A DNA stretch of 32,591 nucleotides, taken from Cyclobacteriaceae bacterium (GTDB lineage: Bacteria; Bacteroidota; Bacteroidia; Cytophagales; Cyclobacteriaceae). Positions within the stretch are counted from its first letter, which is position 1; every line of letters begins with the position of its first letter. Below, piece by piece: positions 15,889-25,760 of the stretch. The notes beneath the pieces are model-generated. The model saw nothing but the letters and a program-made list of their open reading frames with translations. It had not been told where the DNA came from and did no database searches. The translations under genes and the position numbers were made by a program. The stretch lies in assembly GCA_022841475.1 (NCBI GenBank), contig JALHRJ010000052.1, positions 1-32,591 of the forward strand. The letters are read 5' to 3'.

Positions 15889-17634
15889 TTATCTGTTTTG
15901 CTTCAGTTTTCCGTTAGAAATATCGATCTGGTTCTGTGGAATCGGGAAGTTAACATCCTCAGGACCTACCACAGCCGAACCGTAAAGGGTTGCTCTTTGT
16001 GTTTTTTCATACGTTAAAACACGGTTGAGCTCAGTTACCACATTACCCCAGCGTTGCAAATCAAAAAAGCGATGTCCTTCCAAACCAAGTTCAAGTTTGC
16101 GTTCGAAACGTAACGCTCTGCGGGCTTCGTCTTGACTAGCGAAAGGAACTGCATAAGGACTGATCACATAATTCGCAGCATTAGTGGTTCCATCCGCCTC
16201 TTTTACAAAACCAGCAGGATTGGCAGCACGGTTACGCACCAAATTAATATTAAGTTGTGCATTAACCAGATCATTCGTTTCAATCTGTGCCTCTGCTAAT
16301 AGTAGTAAGACATCAGCATAGCGAATCAAGCGATAACCGTTAGCGGTATATCCGGAAGTCCAGTTTCCAACTTCTGTTTGTGTGCCTTCCTGAGCCTTTC
16401 TATACACTTGCTTTTTAGGCGAAAAAGGACCTGCATAAGACTGGTCGCGAACCCAATCTGAACCGGTGTGAACACCCCAATCCAAATACGGAATACCGCG
16501 TCTTCCTACTGACCAATCCAAACGTGGGTCAAGCGGACCGGCATCTTCAACGAAGGGTTGAGCTGGAGTTAAGCCCTGGTCGTTCAATACGGGGAGTGTA
16601 TTGTAAGAATCATCTAATAGAGGAAGACCTCCTGAAGTACGGAATGAATTCACAAAATCATGTGAAGGCTGGAAAAATCCGCAGCATCCACCGGGAGAAG
16701 CTCCACTTTTGTAAGGGAAATTTAGTACCTCACCCCAGCCTGCATTCCAACCACCTGAACCATCATTTACCGAATATTGAACTGTATAAATCGCTTCAAG
16801 TCCATTACGGTTAGCAATATCAAAGATATCACCATATTCAGGCTCCAGACCTATGGCTCCACCATTTGGTTTTTTTCCAGAAGTCTTAACTGATTCCAAA
16901 AGTGGCTTGGCAGTAGCATAATCCTTTTTCAATTGCATTAATGCTTTGGCATACAAAACCTTCGCAACGGTTCCGTTGAAACGGCCAATTTGCCCCATGT
17001 CGTCAGGTAAGGTTGTACCTGCTTCCAGGTCAGCCAAAATAAGGTCCCGCACATCAGCATCATTGGTAAGGGTTGCCTGATCGGTATTTTCATCAACGTA
17101 AGGAATACCCGAACCATCCGCTTTTCCAAAAATTCTAAAACATTCAAAATGGTAAAAGCCACGAAGTGTGCGCGCTTGCTTTGAAAAAGAATCAGCCTGC
17201 GCTGCGGTTACAGTACCATTGGCTACAGCCGTAGCTAATACCAGCAAAGCTGAATTGGCCCGCGCTACGCCATCATAGACAGATCGCCACTTTACATTTA
17301 GATAAGGATTGGTAGCGGCTTCGGAATATGTTTGGATTGGGTTGATATCTGGCTGGTCACCAGAATCAGTTCCCTTATTGGCTTCCAAACCCCGGATACT
17401 GCCATACACCCAATTGGAAGAGGCAGCTTCCCAACCAAAACCATTGCTGGCCACTCCGTCCAACATGGAATAAGCACTGATCAAAAGCGCATCCACACCG
17501 CTGGCCGTACCTAACACCTGAGCATCCAAAGCGCCTTTAGGCGTAATATTCAAGAAATCTTCCTTACAGGAATTAGTGAATCCCACAAGGATTGCAAGTA
17601 CTAATCCGACTTTAAGATTTATTTTTTTCATCAT
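15889..17634 (-). CDS. SusD/RagB-family nutrient-binding lipoprotein
   Basis: Surface lipoprotein that caps a SusC channel and binds glycan or another nutrient. It has 581 residues, a usual SusD length. The signal peptide ends in a lipobox (GFTNSC, Cys23) followed by KEDFLNITPKG, the characteristic SusD start. Further hallmarks are the TPR-like helices (YDGVARANSALLVLA, KQARTLRGFYHFECFRIFG), and the C-terminal RYADVLLLLAEAQIETND and FERKLELGLEGHRFFDLQRWG. It lies 22 bp after susC and is transcribed with it. Which ligand it binds cannot be told from sequence. Confidence 0.97.
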   Translation of the reverse strand: MMKKINLKVGLVLAILVGFTNSCKEDFLNITPKGALDAQVLGTASGVDALLISAYSMLDGVASNGFGWEAASSNWVYGSIRGLEANKGTDSGDQPDINPIQTYSEAATNPYLNVKWRSVYDGVARANSALLVLATAVANGTVTAAQADSFSKQARTLRGFYHFECFRIFGKADGSGIPYVDENTDQATLTNDADVRDLILADLEAGTTLPDDMGQIGRFNGTVAKVLYAKALMQLKKDYATAKPLLESVKTSGKKPNGGAIGLEPEYGDIFDIANRNGLEAIYTVQYSVNDGSGGWNAGWGEVLNFPYKSGASPGGCCGFFQPSHDFVNSFRTSGGLPLLDDSYNTLPVLNDQGLTPAQPFVEDAGPLDPRLDWSVGRRGIPYLDWGVHTGSDWVRDQSYAGPFSPKKQVYRKAQEGTQTEVGNWTSGYTANGYRLIRYADVLLLLAEAQIETNDLVNAQLNINLVRNRAANPAGFVKEADGTTNAANYVISPYAVPFASQDEARRALRFERKLELGLEGHRFFDLQRWGNVVTELNRVLTYEKTQRATLYGSAVVGPEDVNFPIPQNQIDISNGKLKQNR

Positions 17635-17656
17635 TTTATTCTTTAAAATTCCTCAA

Positions 17657-20600
17657 TTAAAATCCAATATTAACCCCAACCGTGTACTGTTTCACCAGCG
17701 GGTAGTTACCCTCGTCTACTCCAAAAAGAGTATCACCGCTATTGTTTACATCAGGATCTAAACCACTATACTTTGTAACCGTAAACAGGTTGACACCTTG
17801 AACATAAATCCGTGCGCGGGTCATTCCAATTTTAGAAATTACACTGTTTGGAAGACTATACCCGATTTGTAGATTTCTTAATCTCAGGAATGAACCATCC
17901 TCCACATAATAACTTGTGGACTGTGTATTAGTGGAAAAATTAGATGTGTTAGAAGCTTTAGGTGTGGTAGCCCCTGTGTTGGTAGGTGTCCAGCTTCTGT
18001 ACAACAAATCCGGGCTCTTTTGATTTTGGAATGAAGGCCAGAAATCAATCCACCATTTGTTATAATTGAAGATATCATTACCCTGTGAGCCATAGAAGAA
18101 TGCAGAAATATCAAAATTCTTGTAGGTAACAGCAAGGTTTATACCGTACGTGAAATCAGGATTTGGGTCACCGATTACGGTGCGGTCGTCTGCGGTAATG
18201 GTACCATCGCCATCAACATCCTGGTAGCGGAAGAAACCGGGTTCAGCACCATCCTGAAAGTCAGTAGTAGCATCTCCATCATCGCCATTAGCTGCATCAA
18301 TTTCGGACTGCGTTTGCCATAGACCAACCACATTATAACCAAAGAATTGAGAAACTGCTCCACCCACCTGATTTCTGTTGAAAGAACCAATGCGTGATCC
18401 GCCATCATCGAAGTACTGAATCCCCTCGGTTAATGAAACGATTTGGTTGTTATACGTAGTGAAGGTAAATGTTCCATCGATCGTTAAATCGGAGGTTACT
18501 ACCTTTTTATATCCTATCTGGATATCAACACCTGTGTTTTTCATTTCGGCAATGTTTACAAATGGCGGTATCAATCCACCCTCTGTTCCCTGCAAAGGCC
18601 GTTGAAATAATAAATCCTTACTTTGTTTGCTATACCAATCGATAGTTACCTGGAGTTTATTGTCAAAAAAACCACCATCAAGACCAATATTGGTATTTAT
18701 CGTAGTTTCCCATTTACCATCCGGATTTCCCTTTTGAGTAGGTCTAAAACCCTGCAATGAGGATGTACCTGCTCCGTTCAAATCATAGTTTGCATCAGAG
18801 GCAGAGCCACCATACAGAAAGAAGTTATTTGTTCCTAGAATTGCAATCTGGTTACCCATGGTTCCGTAACCACCACGAATTTTTAAGTCAGATACAAAGT
18901 CAAGACCTGCCATAAAACTTTCCTCGCTGATTCTCCACCCTGCTGTAACCGAAGGAAACACACCATACCGGTTATTTTGTCCAAATCTTGAAGAACCGTC
19001 TCTGCGTATGGTTGCACTCAATAAATACTTATCGTTGAATCCATAATCAGCCCTTAAGAATTGAGATACTAAGCTACTTGGCGTAACGTTGCTAAATGGA
19101 AATGGACCGAAACCGGAACTTGCCCCTTGAATTGTAGCTCCATTGTTCAAAGTTCTAAAATTTACAGCATCAGAGAAATAACCAGCCCTTGTTGCATTAA
19201 GGTTGCGACCAATCTGGTATTTGGCTGCCTCATAACCGGCAACAGCAAGAAGCTTATGACTTCCGAAAGACTTATTAAAAGTCAGCGCGTTAGTCCAAAC
19301 CCATTCGCTTCCGAAATAAGCATTTTCACTATAGGTAGGTGTGGCAATATTTTCAGCATTCTCATAGGTAGCTCCGGTCCAATCAGTATTATAACCATTC
19401 TGAAAACTACCCCCAAAGGTTGACCGGAAACTCAACGATTCCAGTATTTTCACATCCGCGAACATGCTTCCCAGAATCCGGACATCCTGATTCCGATCAT
19501 CTGCATTCCGGTTTAACTCAGCAAACCTGTTTCGGGTATTACCAAGTCTGGGCGCAATTCCGTTTCCACCATAATCGCCAGGCTGAAAAGTCCTTGAAAT
19601 TCCGGGAGTGGTTTGAGTAATTACAGCCGGAATAATCGGTTGAGTATTATAAATACCAGCAAACGGACTGCCTTCGTTTCTGTTACCCGCCAGACCTAAG
19701 CCTGTGCGACCGGTAACGGTTAGATTTTCTCCAATCGTTACCCGGTCCTTAATTTTAAATTCCGAGTTTATGCGGGCAGAAACCCGTTCAGAAAAGTTTG
19801 TGATAACTATACCATCCTGCTTGAAGTAGTTTAAACCAGCATAGAAGCTTGCGTTTTCGTTACCCCCTTGTAAAGAAAGGTCATGATTGGTAATCAAAGC
19901 TTTGCGTGTGAGAAGATCAAACCAATCCGTATCGGCAGCCCAACTTGGAAGTGTAGGGTTTGCATTGGAAGATGGTCCATAGAATGGATGAGTCTCACTT
20001 GTTCCATCATTATCATACACAAGCCATTGTAAATCTGCCATTTCCTGCGTGTTCAATAGAAAATCAGGCTTTTTACCAGGATCTTGTGTACCATAATACA
20101 TGTCGTAGTTAACTTTTACACCACTCTTTGTACCTTTTTTGGTGGTGATCATAATAACACCGTTGGCAGCACGAGAACCATAAATAGAAGCTGCACCTGC
20201 GTCCTTTAACACCGACATTGATTCTACATCATTGGGGTTGATTGTAGAGATATCAAACGTGGGCACGCCATCTACAATATAAATAGGATCATTATTTCCA
20301 AATGAGTTAAAACCCCGAATCCGCACCTTTGCAGGCTCACCCGGGCGGCCATCGCCAGTTACCGTAACACCGGCAACCCGGCCTTGTAATTGGTTGGTTA
20401 CGTTACTACTGGGAATAGCTACCAGATCTTTCATCTTCACTGTTCCTACGGCCCCTGTTAAATCCTTCTTTTCCTGAGAAGCATAACCCGTAACAACGAT
20501 TTCCGAAAGTTCAGTAACATCAACCTTCATGTTTACATCAATCACCGTATTAGCTCCTACTTCAACCTCCTGAGAGGTATAGCCAATAAAGGAGAATAAC

Positions 20601-20830
20601 AGTTTGGCGCCAGAACCTACCGTTAAGGTGAATTTTCCAGATGTGTCGGTTACGGTTCCGTTGGAGGTTCCACTAACGATTACGTTTACACCTGGCATTG
20701 TTGAACCGCTTTCATCTCGAACGGTTCCGGACACTACCCTGTCTTGCGCGAGCACGGCATGCGAACCGGCCAACCACAAGAAGAGAAGCAACATGCGCTT
20801 CGCTTTGCTGTACAGTTTTTTCATGGTCAT
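17657..20830 (-). CDS. SusC/RagA-family TonB-dependent outer-membrane transporter
   Basis: Energy-dependent importer of oligosaccharides or other large nutrients, paired with the SusD lipoprotein. It has 1057 residues and a signal peptide ending AVLAQ. A carboxypeptidase-regulatory-like domain follows (about 32-110: VVSGTVRDESGSTMPGVNV, FSFIGYTSQEVEVG), then a TonB-box-like ELSEIVVTGYAS, the plug (LQGRVAGVTVT, VRIRGFNSFGNNDPIYIVDG) and a 22-strand barrel ending QYTVGVNIGF. The start codon may be this ATG or the second one (20824, MKKLYSK). It is transcribed divergently from a LacI-type regulator gene about 330 bp away. Confidence 0.97.
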   Translation of the reverse strand: MTMKKLYSKAKRMLLLFLWLAGSHAVLAQDRVVSGTVRDESGSTMPGVNVIVSGTSNGTVTDTSGKFTLTVGSGAKLLFSFIGYTSQEVEVGANTVIDVNMKVDVTELSEIVVTGYASQEKKDLTGAVGTVKMKDLVAIPSSNVTNQLQGRVAGVTVTGDGRPGEPAKVRIRGFNSFGNNDPIYIVDGVPTFDISTINPNDVESMSVLKDAGAASIYGSRAANGVIMITTKKGTKSGVKVNYDMYYGTQDPGKKPDFLLNTQEMADLQWLVYDNDGTSETHPFYGPSSNANPTLPSWAADTDWFDLLTRKALITNHDLSLQGGNENASFYAGLNYFKQDGIVITNFSERVSARINSEFKIKDRVTIGENLTVTGRTGLGLAGNRNEGSPFAGIYNTQPIIPAVITQTTPGISRTFQPGDYGGNGIAPRLGNTRNRFAELNRNADDRNQDVRILGSMFADVKILESLSFRSTFGGSFQNGYNTDWTGATYENAENIATPTYSENAYFGSEWVWTNALTFNKSFGSHKLLAVAGYEAAKYQIGRNLNATRAGYFSDAVNFRTLNNGATIQGASSGFGPFPFSNVTPSSLVSQFLRADYGFNDKYLLSATIRRDGSSRFGQNNRYGVFPSVTAGWRISEESFMAGLDFVSDLKIRGGYGTMGNQIAILGTNNFFLYGGSASDANYDLNGAGTSSLQGFRPTQKGNPDGKWETTINTNIGLDGGFFDNKLQVTIDWYSKQSKDLLFQRPLQGTEGGLIPPFVNIAEMKNTGVDIQIGYKKVVTSDLTIDGTFTFTTYNNQIVSLTEGIQYFDDGGSRIGSFNRNQVGGAVSQFFGYNVVGLWQTQSEIDAANGDDGDATTDFQDGAEPGFFRYQDVDGDGTITADDRTVIGDPNPDFTYGINLAVTYKNFDISAFFYGSQGNDIFNYNKWWIDFWPSFQNQKSPDLLYRSWTPTNTGATTPKASNTSNFSTNTQSTSYYVEDGSFLRLRNLQIGYSLPNSVISKIGMTRARIYVQGVNLFTVTKYSGLDPDVNNSGDTLFGVDEGNYPLVKQYTVGVNIGF

Positions 20831-21161
20831 TTGATTGGGTTAATTGTTTAGGGAAAAAATTTAATAAGGGTTAATAAGTTCTTTACAATAGTTCATATTG
20901 AATAAAAACTTCCAACAAAATAAAAGTAATAAGTCGGTTTACATCAAAATTAGCTAAAAATAATTTTGCAAACGTTGCCGCAATCGATTCCGGTAACGGT
21001 AGCAATGACGTTTGATGGGCAACTTATAGTCCTAACGACTATTAGCAGGCCGTTAATAAACTATGATGATCAGATGAATTGTGTGCGCACACATTCTGAA
21101 ACTGAGAACAATTTGTTATCTTGAAAAAGAAGGGATATGTGTTCAAACTCAAATTACGAAT
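20831..21161. promoter_or_regulatory. Divergent control region between susC and the LacI-type gene
   Basis: A gene-free 331-bp stretch, AT-rich on the susC side. It holds the inverted repeat CAAAATTA/TAATTTTG (20945-20952 and 20961-20968). Each arm is a perfect TAnnTTTG element, one facing susC and one facing the regulator. For the plus strand a TTTA (20938-20941) lies 19 bp upstream of the TAATTTTG. Next to it are short dyads with a central CG of the kind LacI proteins bind: GCAA-ACG-TTGC (20968-20978) and AATCGATT (20982-20989). Function is inferred. Confidence 0.5.
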
Positions 21162-22256
21162 GTGATTGACAGTATAGATCCAAAGAATATTCGGATAAAG
21201 GACATTGCTAAAAAGGCAGGTGTTTCTGAGGGAACGGTCGACCGTGTGCTTCACAATCGAGGCAAGGTTTCTGTGAAATCAACTGAAAAGGTTAGGAGAG
21301 TACTGAAGGAAATCAACTATACACCCAACCTGATTGCTCGAACCTTAGGAGTAAACAGGAATTACAGGCTAGTTGCTTTAACACCTGATCCAAACCTGGA
21401 CCCCTTCTGGCAGCAATCGTTTGAAGGCATAAAAGCCGGAGAAGCTCAACTGGTTCAATTCGGGATTCATTTTAATGTTGAATACTCCTTTTATGATCCA
21501 ACTAAAAAGGAAACTTTTCAAAAAGCAGCCCTTGAAATATTCCACTCACACCCGGATGGGGTGTTGGTGGCTCCCCTATTCTATTATGCTTCTATTCCCT
21601 TTTTCAAAGAACTGGCAGAAGCTAAGATCCCATTCATATTGTTTAACACACACATACTGGAGGCAAAAGCGCTTAGCTTTATAGGACAAGATTTGTTTAA
21701 GAGCGGAAATCTTGCCGCTGAACTTGTATCCATAGGTCAACCGGCAAATAGTACTTTTGCTGTCGTTCACATCAATGAAGATCTCCCTAACTCCGTGCAC
21801 CTGGTGGAAAAAGAGAAAGGGTTCAGAGACTACTTTGTGAGCCCGGGAAATAGTCACACAATCAAAACGTATGTTTTAAACAATACCGACATCGAATCAT
21901 TTCAGGAAAGTGTTACGAAGATTTTCAACGATACTTTCCTTGCCGGGATATTTATTACAACTTCCAAGGCATATCTGATTGCACCCATCGTAAAGAAAAT
22001 AAATCCCACCATACGTATTGTTGGGTACGATCTGATCAAAGAAAATATGGATTGTCTTAATCAAGGCTCGATTCATTTTCTCATCAACCAAAACCCGATG
22101 CGACAAGCCAAGTTGGGCATTCAGGCATTAGCAAACCATCTGCTCTTTAAAAAGAGAATTCCTTCCCTTCACCTCTTCCCCCTGGAAATTATCACACCAC
22201 AAAATGTCTCTACGTATTTATCACACGAAGGCAACCTGACGGGTATAACCGTTTGA
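21162..22256 (+). CDS. LacI-family transcriptional regulator, GTG start
   Basis: Sugar-responsive repressor (364 residues from the chosen GTG). The N-terminal helix-turn-helix is [23 protein letters not shown] (inner part), with the hinge NLIARTL, followed by a periplasmic-binding-protein-like sensor domain ([44 protein letters not shown]). No in-frame ATG precedes the HTH. GTG at 21162 gives [16 protein letters not shown] and a normal family length; another GTG at 21081 would add 27 unusual residues. Asp in GTVDRVL replaces the common Ser of GTVSRVL, hinting at a distinct operator subclass. It is divergent from susCD, which it probably controls, and is 34 bp upstream of cysS. Confidence 0.9.
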   Translation: MIDSIDPKNIRIKDIAKKAGVSEGTVDRVLHNRGKVSVKSTEKVRRVLKEINYTPNLIARTLGVNRNYRLVALTPDPNLDPFWQQSFEGIKAGEAQLVQFGIHFNVEYSFYDPTKKETFQKAALEIFHSHPDGVLVAPLFYYASIPFFKELAEAKIPFILFNTHILEAKALSFIGQDLFKSGNLAAELVSIGQPANSTFAVVHINEDLPNSVHLVEKEKGFRDYFVSPGNSHTIKTYVLNNTDIESFQESVTKIFNDTFLAGIFITTSKAYLIAPIVKKINPTIRIVGYDLIKENMDCLNQGSIHFLINQNPMRQAKLGIQALANHLLFKKRIPSLHLFPLEIITPQNVSTYLSHEGNLTGITV

Positions 22257-22290
22257 CCTTTTAGTTGTATTTTCGCGACTCACTTCTAGT

Positions 22291-23799
22291 ATGAAAGAGT
22301 CTGAAAAATATCCAGTATCATTAACCAATTCCTTAACGGGAAAGAAAGAACTTTTTAAATCTATCAACCCGGGCTTTGTGGGGATGTATGTGTGTGGGCC
22401 AACCGTGTATAATGATGTTCATCTGGGAAACGTAAGAACCTTTCTAACCTTTGATATTGTTGCCCGCTATTTAAGATTTCTGGGATACAAGGTTCGTTAT
22501 GTGCGCAATATTACCGATGTAGGGCACCTGGAGAATGACGCTGATGAGGGTGAAGATAAAATTGCGAAGAAAGCCCGGCTCGAACAACTGGAACCCATGG
22601 AAGTAGTGAAGCATTATACGGAGGGGTTTCATGAAGTAATGCGTCAGTTTAACATCCTGCCACCCAGCATTGAACCCAGTGCTACCGGCCACATTGTTGA
22701 ACAAATTCAGATTACGCAAAACCTCATCGCCAAAGGATTAGCCTACGAATCCAATGGATCGGTTTATTTTAATGTACGCAAGTATAATCAGGATCATCAC
22801 TATGGAATTCTATCGGGCCGCAATATTGAAGAGTTAATGGAAAGCGGTCGCGAGCTCGACAATCAGGATGAGAAACGGGAGAAGATTGATTTTGCTTTAT
22901 GGAAAAAAGCTTCGCCCTATCATATTATGCGGTGGCCTTCTCCCTGGGGCGATGGTTTTCCCGGATGGCATATTGAGTGCACGGTAATGAGCACAAAATA
23001 TCTGGGCGAGACATTTGACATTCATGGCGGTGGCATGGATTTGAAATTTCCGCATCATGAATGTGAGATCGCGCAAGGCACCGGGGCTACTGGAAAATCA
23101 CCTGTCAACTATTGGTTGCATTCCAATATGTTAACGGTAAATGGTCAGAAGATGAGCAAGTCGCTCGGCAACTCCTTTCTACCCCGCGAACTTTTTGCCG
23201 GCACACATGCCCTTCTCGACCGGGGTTATGGCCCTATGGCCGTGCGCTTTTTTATGTTACAATCTCACTACTCCAGCACACTCGATTTTTCTAATGATGC
23301 CCTACAAGCTGCCGAAAAAGGGTTCAAAAAGTTGATTAATGCACTCGGGTTAATAAAAAAAATGGAGCATGCTGGCGGTTCTGTATCAGAGATTGATGGG
23401 GCAAGCAAAGACCTCTCGAGACTGGCCCACGAGTGTTTCTTGAACATGAGTGATGACTTTAATACAGCTAAAACCCTGGCGGTATTATTTGAAATGTCCG
23501 CACGCATAAACGACATGAAATCAGGCAACCTGCCTATCGAAAAACTGGACTCGGAAGCTTTTACCACTTTCAGGAAAACCTACATTGGGTTTATGGAAAA
23601 TGTATTGGGTTTGGAAGAAGAGAAAGAACAAAATGATGAAGTGCTTAAAGGCACCATCAACCTATTGATTGAATTACGCAAAAAAGCCCGTACAGATAAA
23701 AACTTTGTACTCTCCGATAAGATAAGAGATGATTTAAAGAAACTGGGTATTCAAATTAAAGATGGAAAAGATAGTGAGATGACCTACTCATTTGAATAG
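22291..23799 (+). CDS. cysS: Cysteinyl-tRNA synthetase
   Basis: Charges tRNA-Cys with cysteine in the cytoplasm. It has 502 residues, typical for CysS. The class I HIGH motif is HLGN (44-47) within [17 protein letters not shown], whose Cys35 is a zinc ligand. The other zinc-site residues occur in WHIECTVMS and FPHHECE, and KMSKS is at about 287-291. It starts only 34 bp after the regulator gene, so it may be partly read from that promoter; otherwise it is a housekeeping gene. Its stop codon lies inside a terminator hairpin. Confidence 0.97.
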   Translation: MKESEKYPVSLTNSLTGKKELFKSINPGFVGMYVCGPTVYNDVHLGNVRTFLTFDIVARYLRFLGYKVRYVRNITDVGHLENDADEGEDKIAKKARLEQLEPMEVVKHYTEGFHEVMRQFNILPPSIEPSATGHIVEQIQITQNLIAKGLAYESNGSVYFNVRKYNQDHHYGILSGRNIEELMESGRELDNQDEKREKIDFALWKKASPYHIMRWPSPWGDGFPGWHIECTVMSTKYLGETFDIHGGGMDLKFPHHECEIAQGTGATGKSPVNYWLHSNMLTVNGQKMSKSLGNSFLPRELFAGTHALLDRGYGPMAVRFFMLQSHYSSTLDFSNDALQAAEKGFKKLINALGLIKKMEHAGGSVSEIDGASKDLSRLAHECFLNMSDDFNTAKTLAVLFEMSARINDMKSGNLPIEKLDSEAFTTFRKTYIGFMENVLGLEEEKEQNDEVLKGTINLLIELRKKARTDKNFVLSDKIRDDLKKLGIQIKDGKDSEMTYSFE

Positions 23800-23806
23800 G
23801 TCATCT
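23777..23806 (+). terminator. Intrinsic terminator overlapping the cysS stop
   Basis: A 10-bp perfect stem (AGATGACCTA at 23777-23786, TAGGTCATCT at 23797-23806) with a 10-nt loop, then after nine bases a run of eight T (23816-23823). The right arm starts with the cysS stop codon TAG. The T-run overlaps the end of the convergent propeller gene. Confidence 0.8.
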
Positions 23807-23813
23807 TAGTCTA

Positions 23814-25340
23814 TTATTTTTTTTCAGTCTTCTCGGAGTTACTTACAAAAGCTATCCGCTTACTATCGGGTGACCACGAAGGCACATTAATTGTACCCTG
23901 GCCGCCATAGAGATAAGCAATTACTTTAGGCGCTCCGCCTGCCGCTGGCATTAAACGCAGCATAACCTGCTTGTAGGAAGGATGATCGTTAGGACTGACC
24001 GTTGTTGGAAAAGAAATAAATACAATCCACTTCCCATCGGGTGAGAGATGCGGAAACCAATCGTTGTACTCATCAAAAGTAATTTGCTCACGGGCAGAGC
24101 CATCCGGTTTCATGCGCCAGAGTTGCATGGTGCCGCTCTCGCTGGAATTATAGTAAATGTATTTTCCATCGGGGGAATACTCACAACCATCTACATGAAA
24201 CCCGTTGTTGTTGGTGAGTTTTATTTCTTCGCCTCCGTTGACATTAATTTTATAGATATCATAATGCACGCCATCGCGTTGGCCAACAAAGACGAGCTCT
24301 TTACCATTGGGCGACCATCCGTGCAAATAGGAAGGTGTTTTCTCTGTTATTAATTTGGGAGTTCCACCACTCAGCGGTAATGTATATATGGTTGATCCTC
24401 CACCTGGCAATCCATCGCGATGATGACTGATGGCCAGCATTTTTCCATCGAATGAAATCACATGGTCGTTATTGTTTCGGTTGGCAAAATCGGTATTCAA
24501 TTTCACCTTGGCTCCACCTTCAATCGGTATGGTAAACAACGATCCATCTTCATTAAACAATAATTTCTTTCCGTCCGGCATCCAGTTAGGAGCTTCAAAT
24601 CTTCCGGTGGATTCATGAATGACTTTTCGTGTTCCATCAAATACATTCATCGTTTCCAACCGGCTTCCAATAAATCCTTCCCGGTTAGGATTATATCTTT
24701 CATCCACCGGTTTATCAATCCTTACATTCCAGGCCTTTGCTTCTTCAATCACGGATTCATTATGCGCTGAAATAAATAGCCCAATCAAAACCTGATCTTG
24801 TAAGGCCGGGTGCACATAACGACCTACTTCCTGCAGTGGCTCTCCTACATGAGCCACTCTCATAATGTAAACTTTTCCAACGCGCTCAAGTTGAATTATC
24901 TGAATGCCTTTTTTTGAAAATCGGATTTCATCTTCGGGATCGCGCATATGGGCACCCCGTAATTGTCGCCATTGCATCGTTGTGAGACCATCCCCATGAA
25001 CGGTAGCAATAATGTGAGGTGCGTCTTCCTCAACCGAGTTGCGAGCCATCCATCCTATTTTACGGTGCGGATCAGTTCCTTTTCCAACAAATGCAAAATT
25101 GGCCGTGGCGATAAAGTCTCCGATTATTGGCTTGTAGGTATAATGGAACTCATCGCGACCGAACCATATGTTATAGCCGCTTCCTCTTAATTGGTACTCC
25201 TGCCTTTCAGCATCATAAACTGTAGTGCCTTGGTTTTTCGGTTTTCCAATATCTGTGTGATTTTCAAAGATGCCTACCGGTGTTTGCGACATGGCCGGGA
25301 AGATAAAACAACACCATAAAATTCCAACAAGTGTTTTCAT
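23814..25340 (-). CDS. Secreted PD40/TolB-like beta-propeller protein
   Basis: A 508-residue exported protein with signal peptide MKTLVGILWCCFIFPAMSQ. The first half (about 20-215) looks like a concanavalin-like beta-sandwich of the DUF1349 sort (YNIWFGRDEFHYTYKPIIGD, KIGWMARNS). The second half has repeats of the PD40/WD40-like TolB type (FDGKMLAISHH, SPNGKELVFVG, SPDGKYIYYNSS, SPDGKWIVFIS, SPDSKRIAFVS). It lacks the peptidase domain found in prolyl oligopeptidases, so it is probably a binding or scaffolding protein in the periplasm or on the surface. It converges with cysS and is divergent from yidD. Precise role unknown. Confidence 0.85.
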   Translation of the reverse strand: MKTLVGILWCCFIFPAMSQTPVGIFENHTDIGKPKNQGTTVYDAERQEYQLRGSGYNIWFGRDEFHYTYKPIIGDFIATANFAFVGKGTDPHRKIGWMARNSVEEDAPHIIATVHGDGLTTMQWRQLRGAHMRDPEDEIRFSKKGIQIIQLERVGKVYIMRVAHVGEPLQEVGRYVHPALQDQVLIGLFISAHNESVIEEAKAWNVRIDKPVDERYNPNREGFIGSRLETMNVFDGTRKVIHESTGRFEAPNWMPDGKKLLFNEDGSLFTIPIEGGAKVKLNTDFANRNNNDHVISFDGKMLAISHHRDGLPGGGSTIYTLPLSGGTPKLITEKTPSYLHGWSPNGKELVFVGQRDGVHYDIYKINVNGGEEIKLTNNNGFHVDGCEYSPDGKYIYYNSSESGTMQLWRMKPDGSAREQITFDEYNDWFPHLSPDGKWIVFISFPTTVSPNDHPSYKQVMLRLMPAAGGAPKVIAYLYGGQGTINVPSWSPDSKRIAFVSNSEKTEKK

Positions 25341-25442
25341 AGATTTGAATTAAGTGATGGCGCCTCTGAAGAGTGTTCAATATTAATTAATAAACCAGAA
25401 CTTTCTTGACTACCCGTTAGTTAAATCTGAGATTGCAACTCC

Positions 25443-25667
25443 ATGATTCTCAAAAAGATTTTCATTTTACCCATTAAAGTTTACCAGGCTACTATTTCTC
25501 CCTTGTTGGGAGCTCACTGCCGCCATTCTCCATCATGTTCGCAATACACCATTGAGGCAATCCTGGAATGGGGAGTACTAAAAGGCACCTGGCTGGGTAT
25601 GAAGCGAATTGGCCGATGCCATCCCTGGGGCACCAGTGGCTTCGATCCCGTTCCCAAAAAGAAATAA
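25443..25667 (+). CDS. yidD: Membrane protein insertion efficiency factor YidD
   Basis: A small (74 residues) inner-membrane-associated protein that helps YidC insert membrane proteins. The sequence carries the family signature: [28 protein letters not shown], with the conserved Cys residues and SPSCSQY, then the amphipathic helix, RIGRCHPWG and a basic C-terminus (VPKKK). Unlike in Proteobacteria it is not next to rnpA or yidC here. It stands alone between the propeller gene and the GMC dehydrogenase gene. Confidence 0.96.
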   Translation: MILKKIFILPIKVYQATISPLLGAHCRHSPSCSQYTIEAILEWGVLKGTWLGMKRIGRCHPWGTSGFDPVPKKK

Positions 25668-25760
25668 TACCACTCCTCCTGCCCTACTGCTGATCAGGAA
25701 TTCTTTCTTCTGAATTGTGAAAATAAAATCTACATTTAGAAAAGTTATTCTTCCTTTTGT

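Noticed and set aside
21081..21161. Longer start (GTG at 21081) for the LacI-type gene
   Set aside because: The added 27 residues resemble no LacI N-terminus; the GTG at 21162 gives the normal distance to the HTH.
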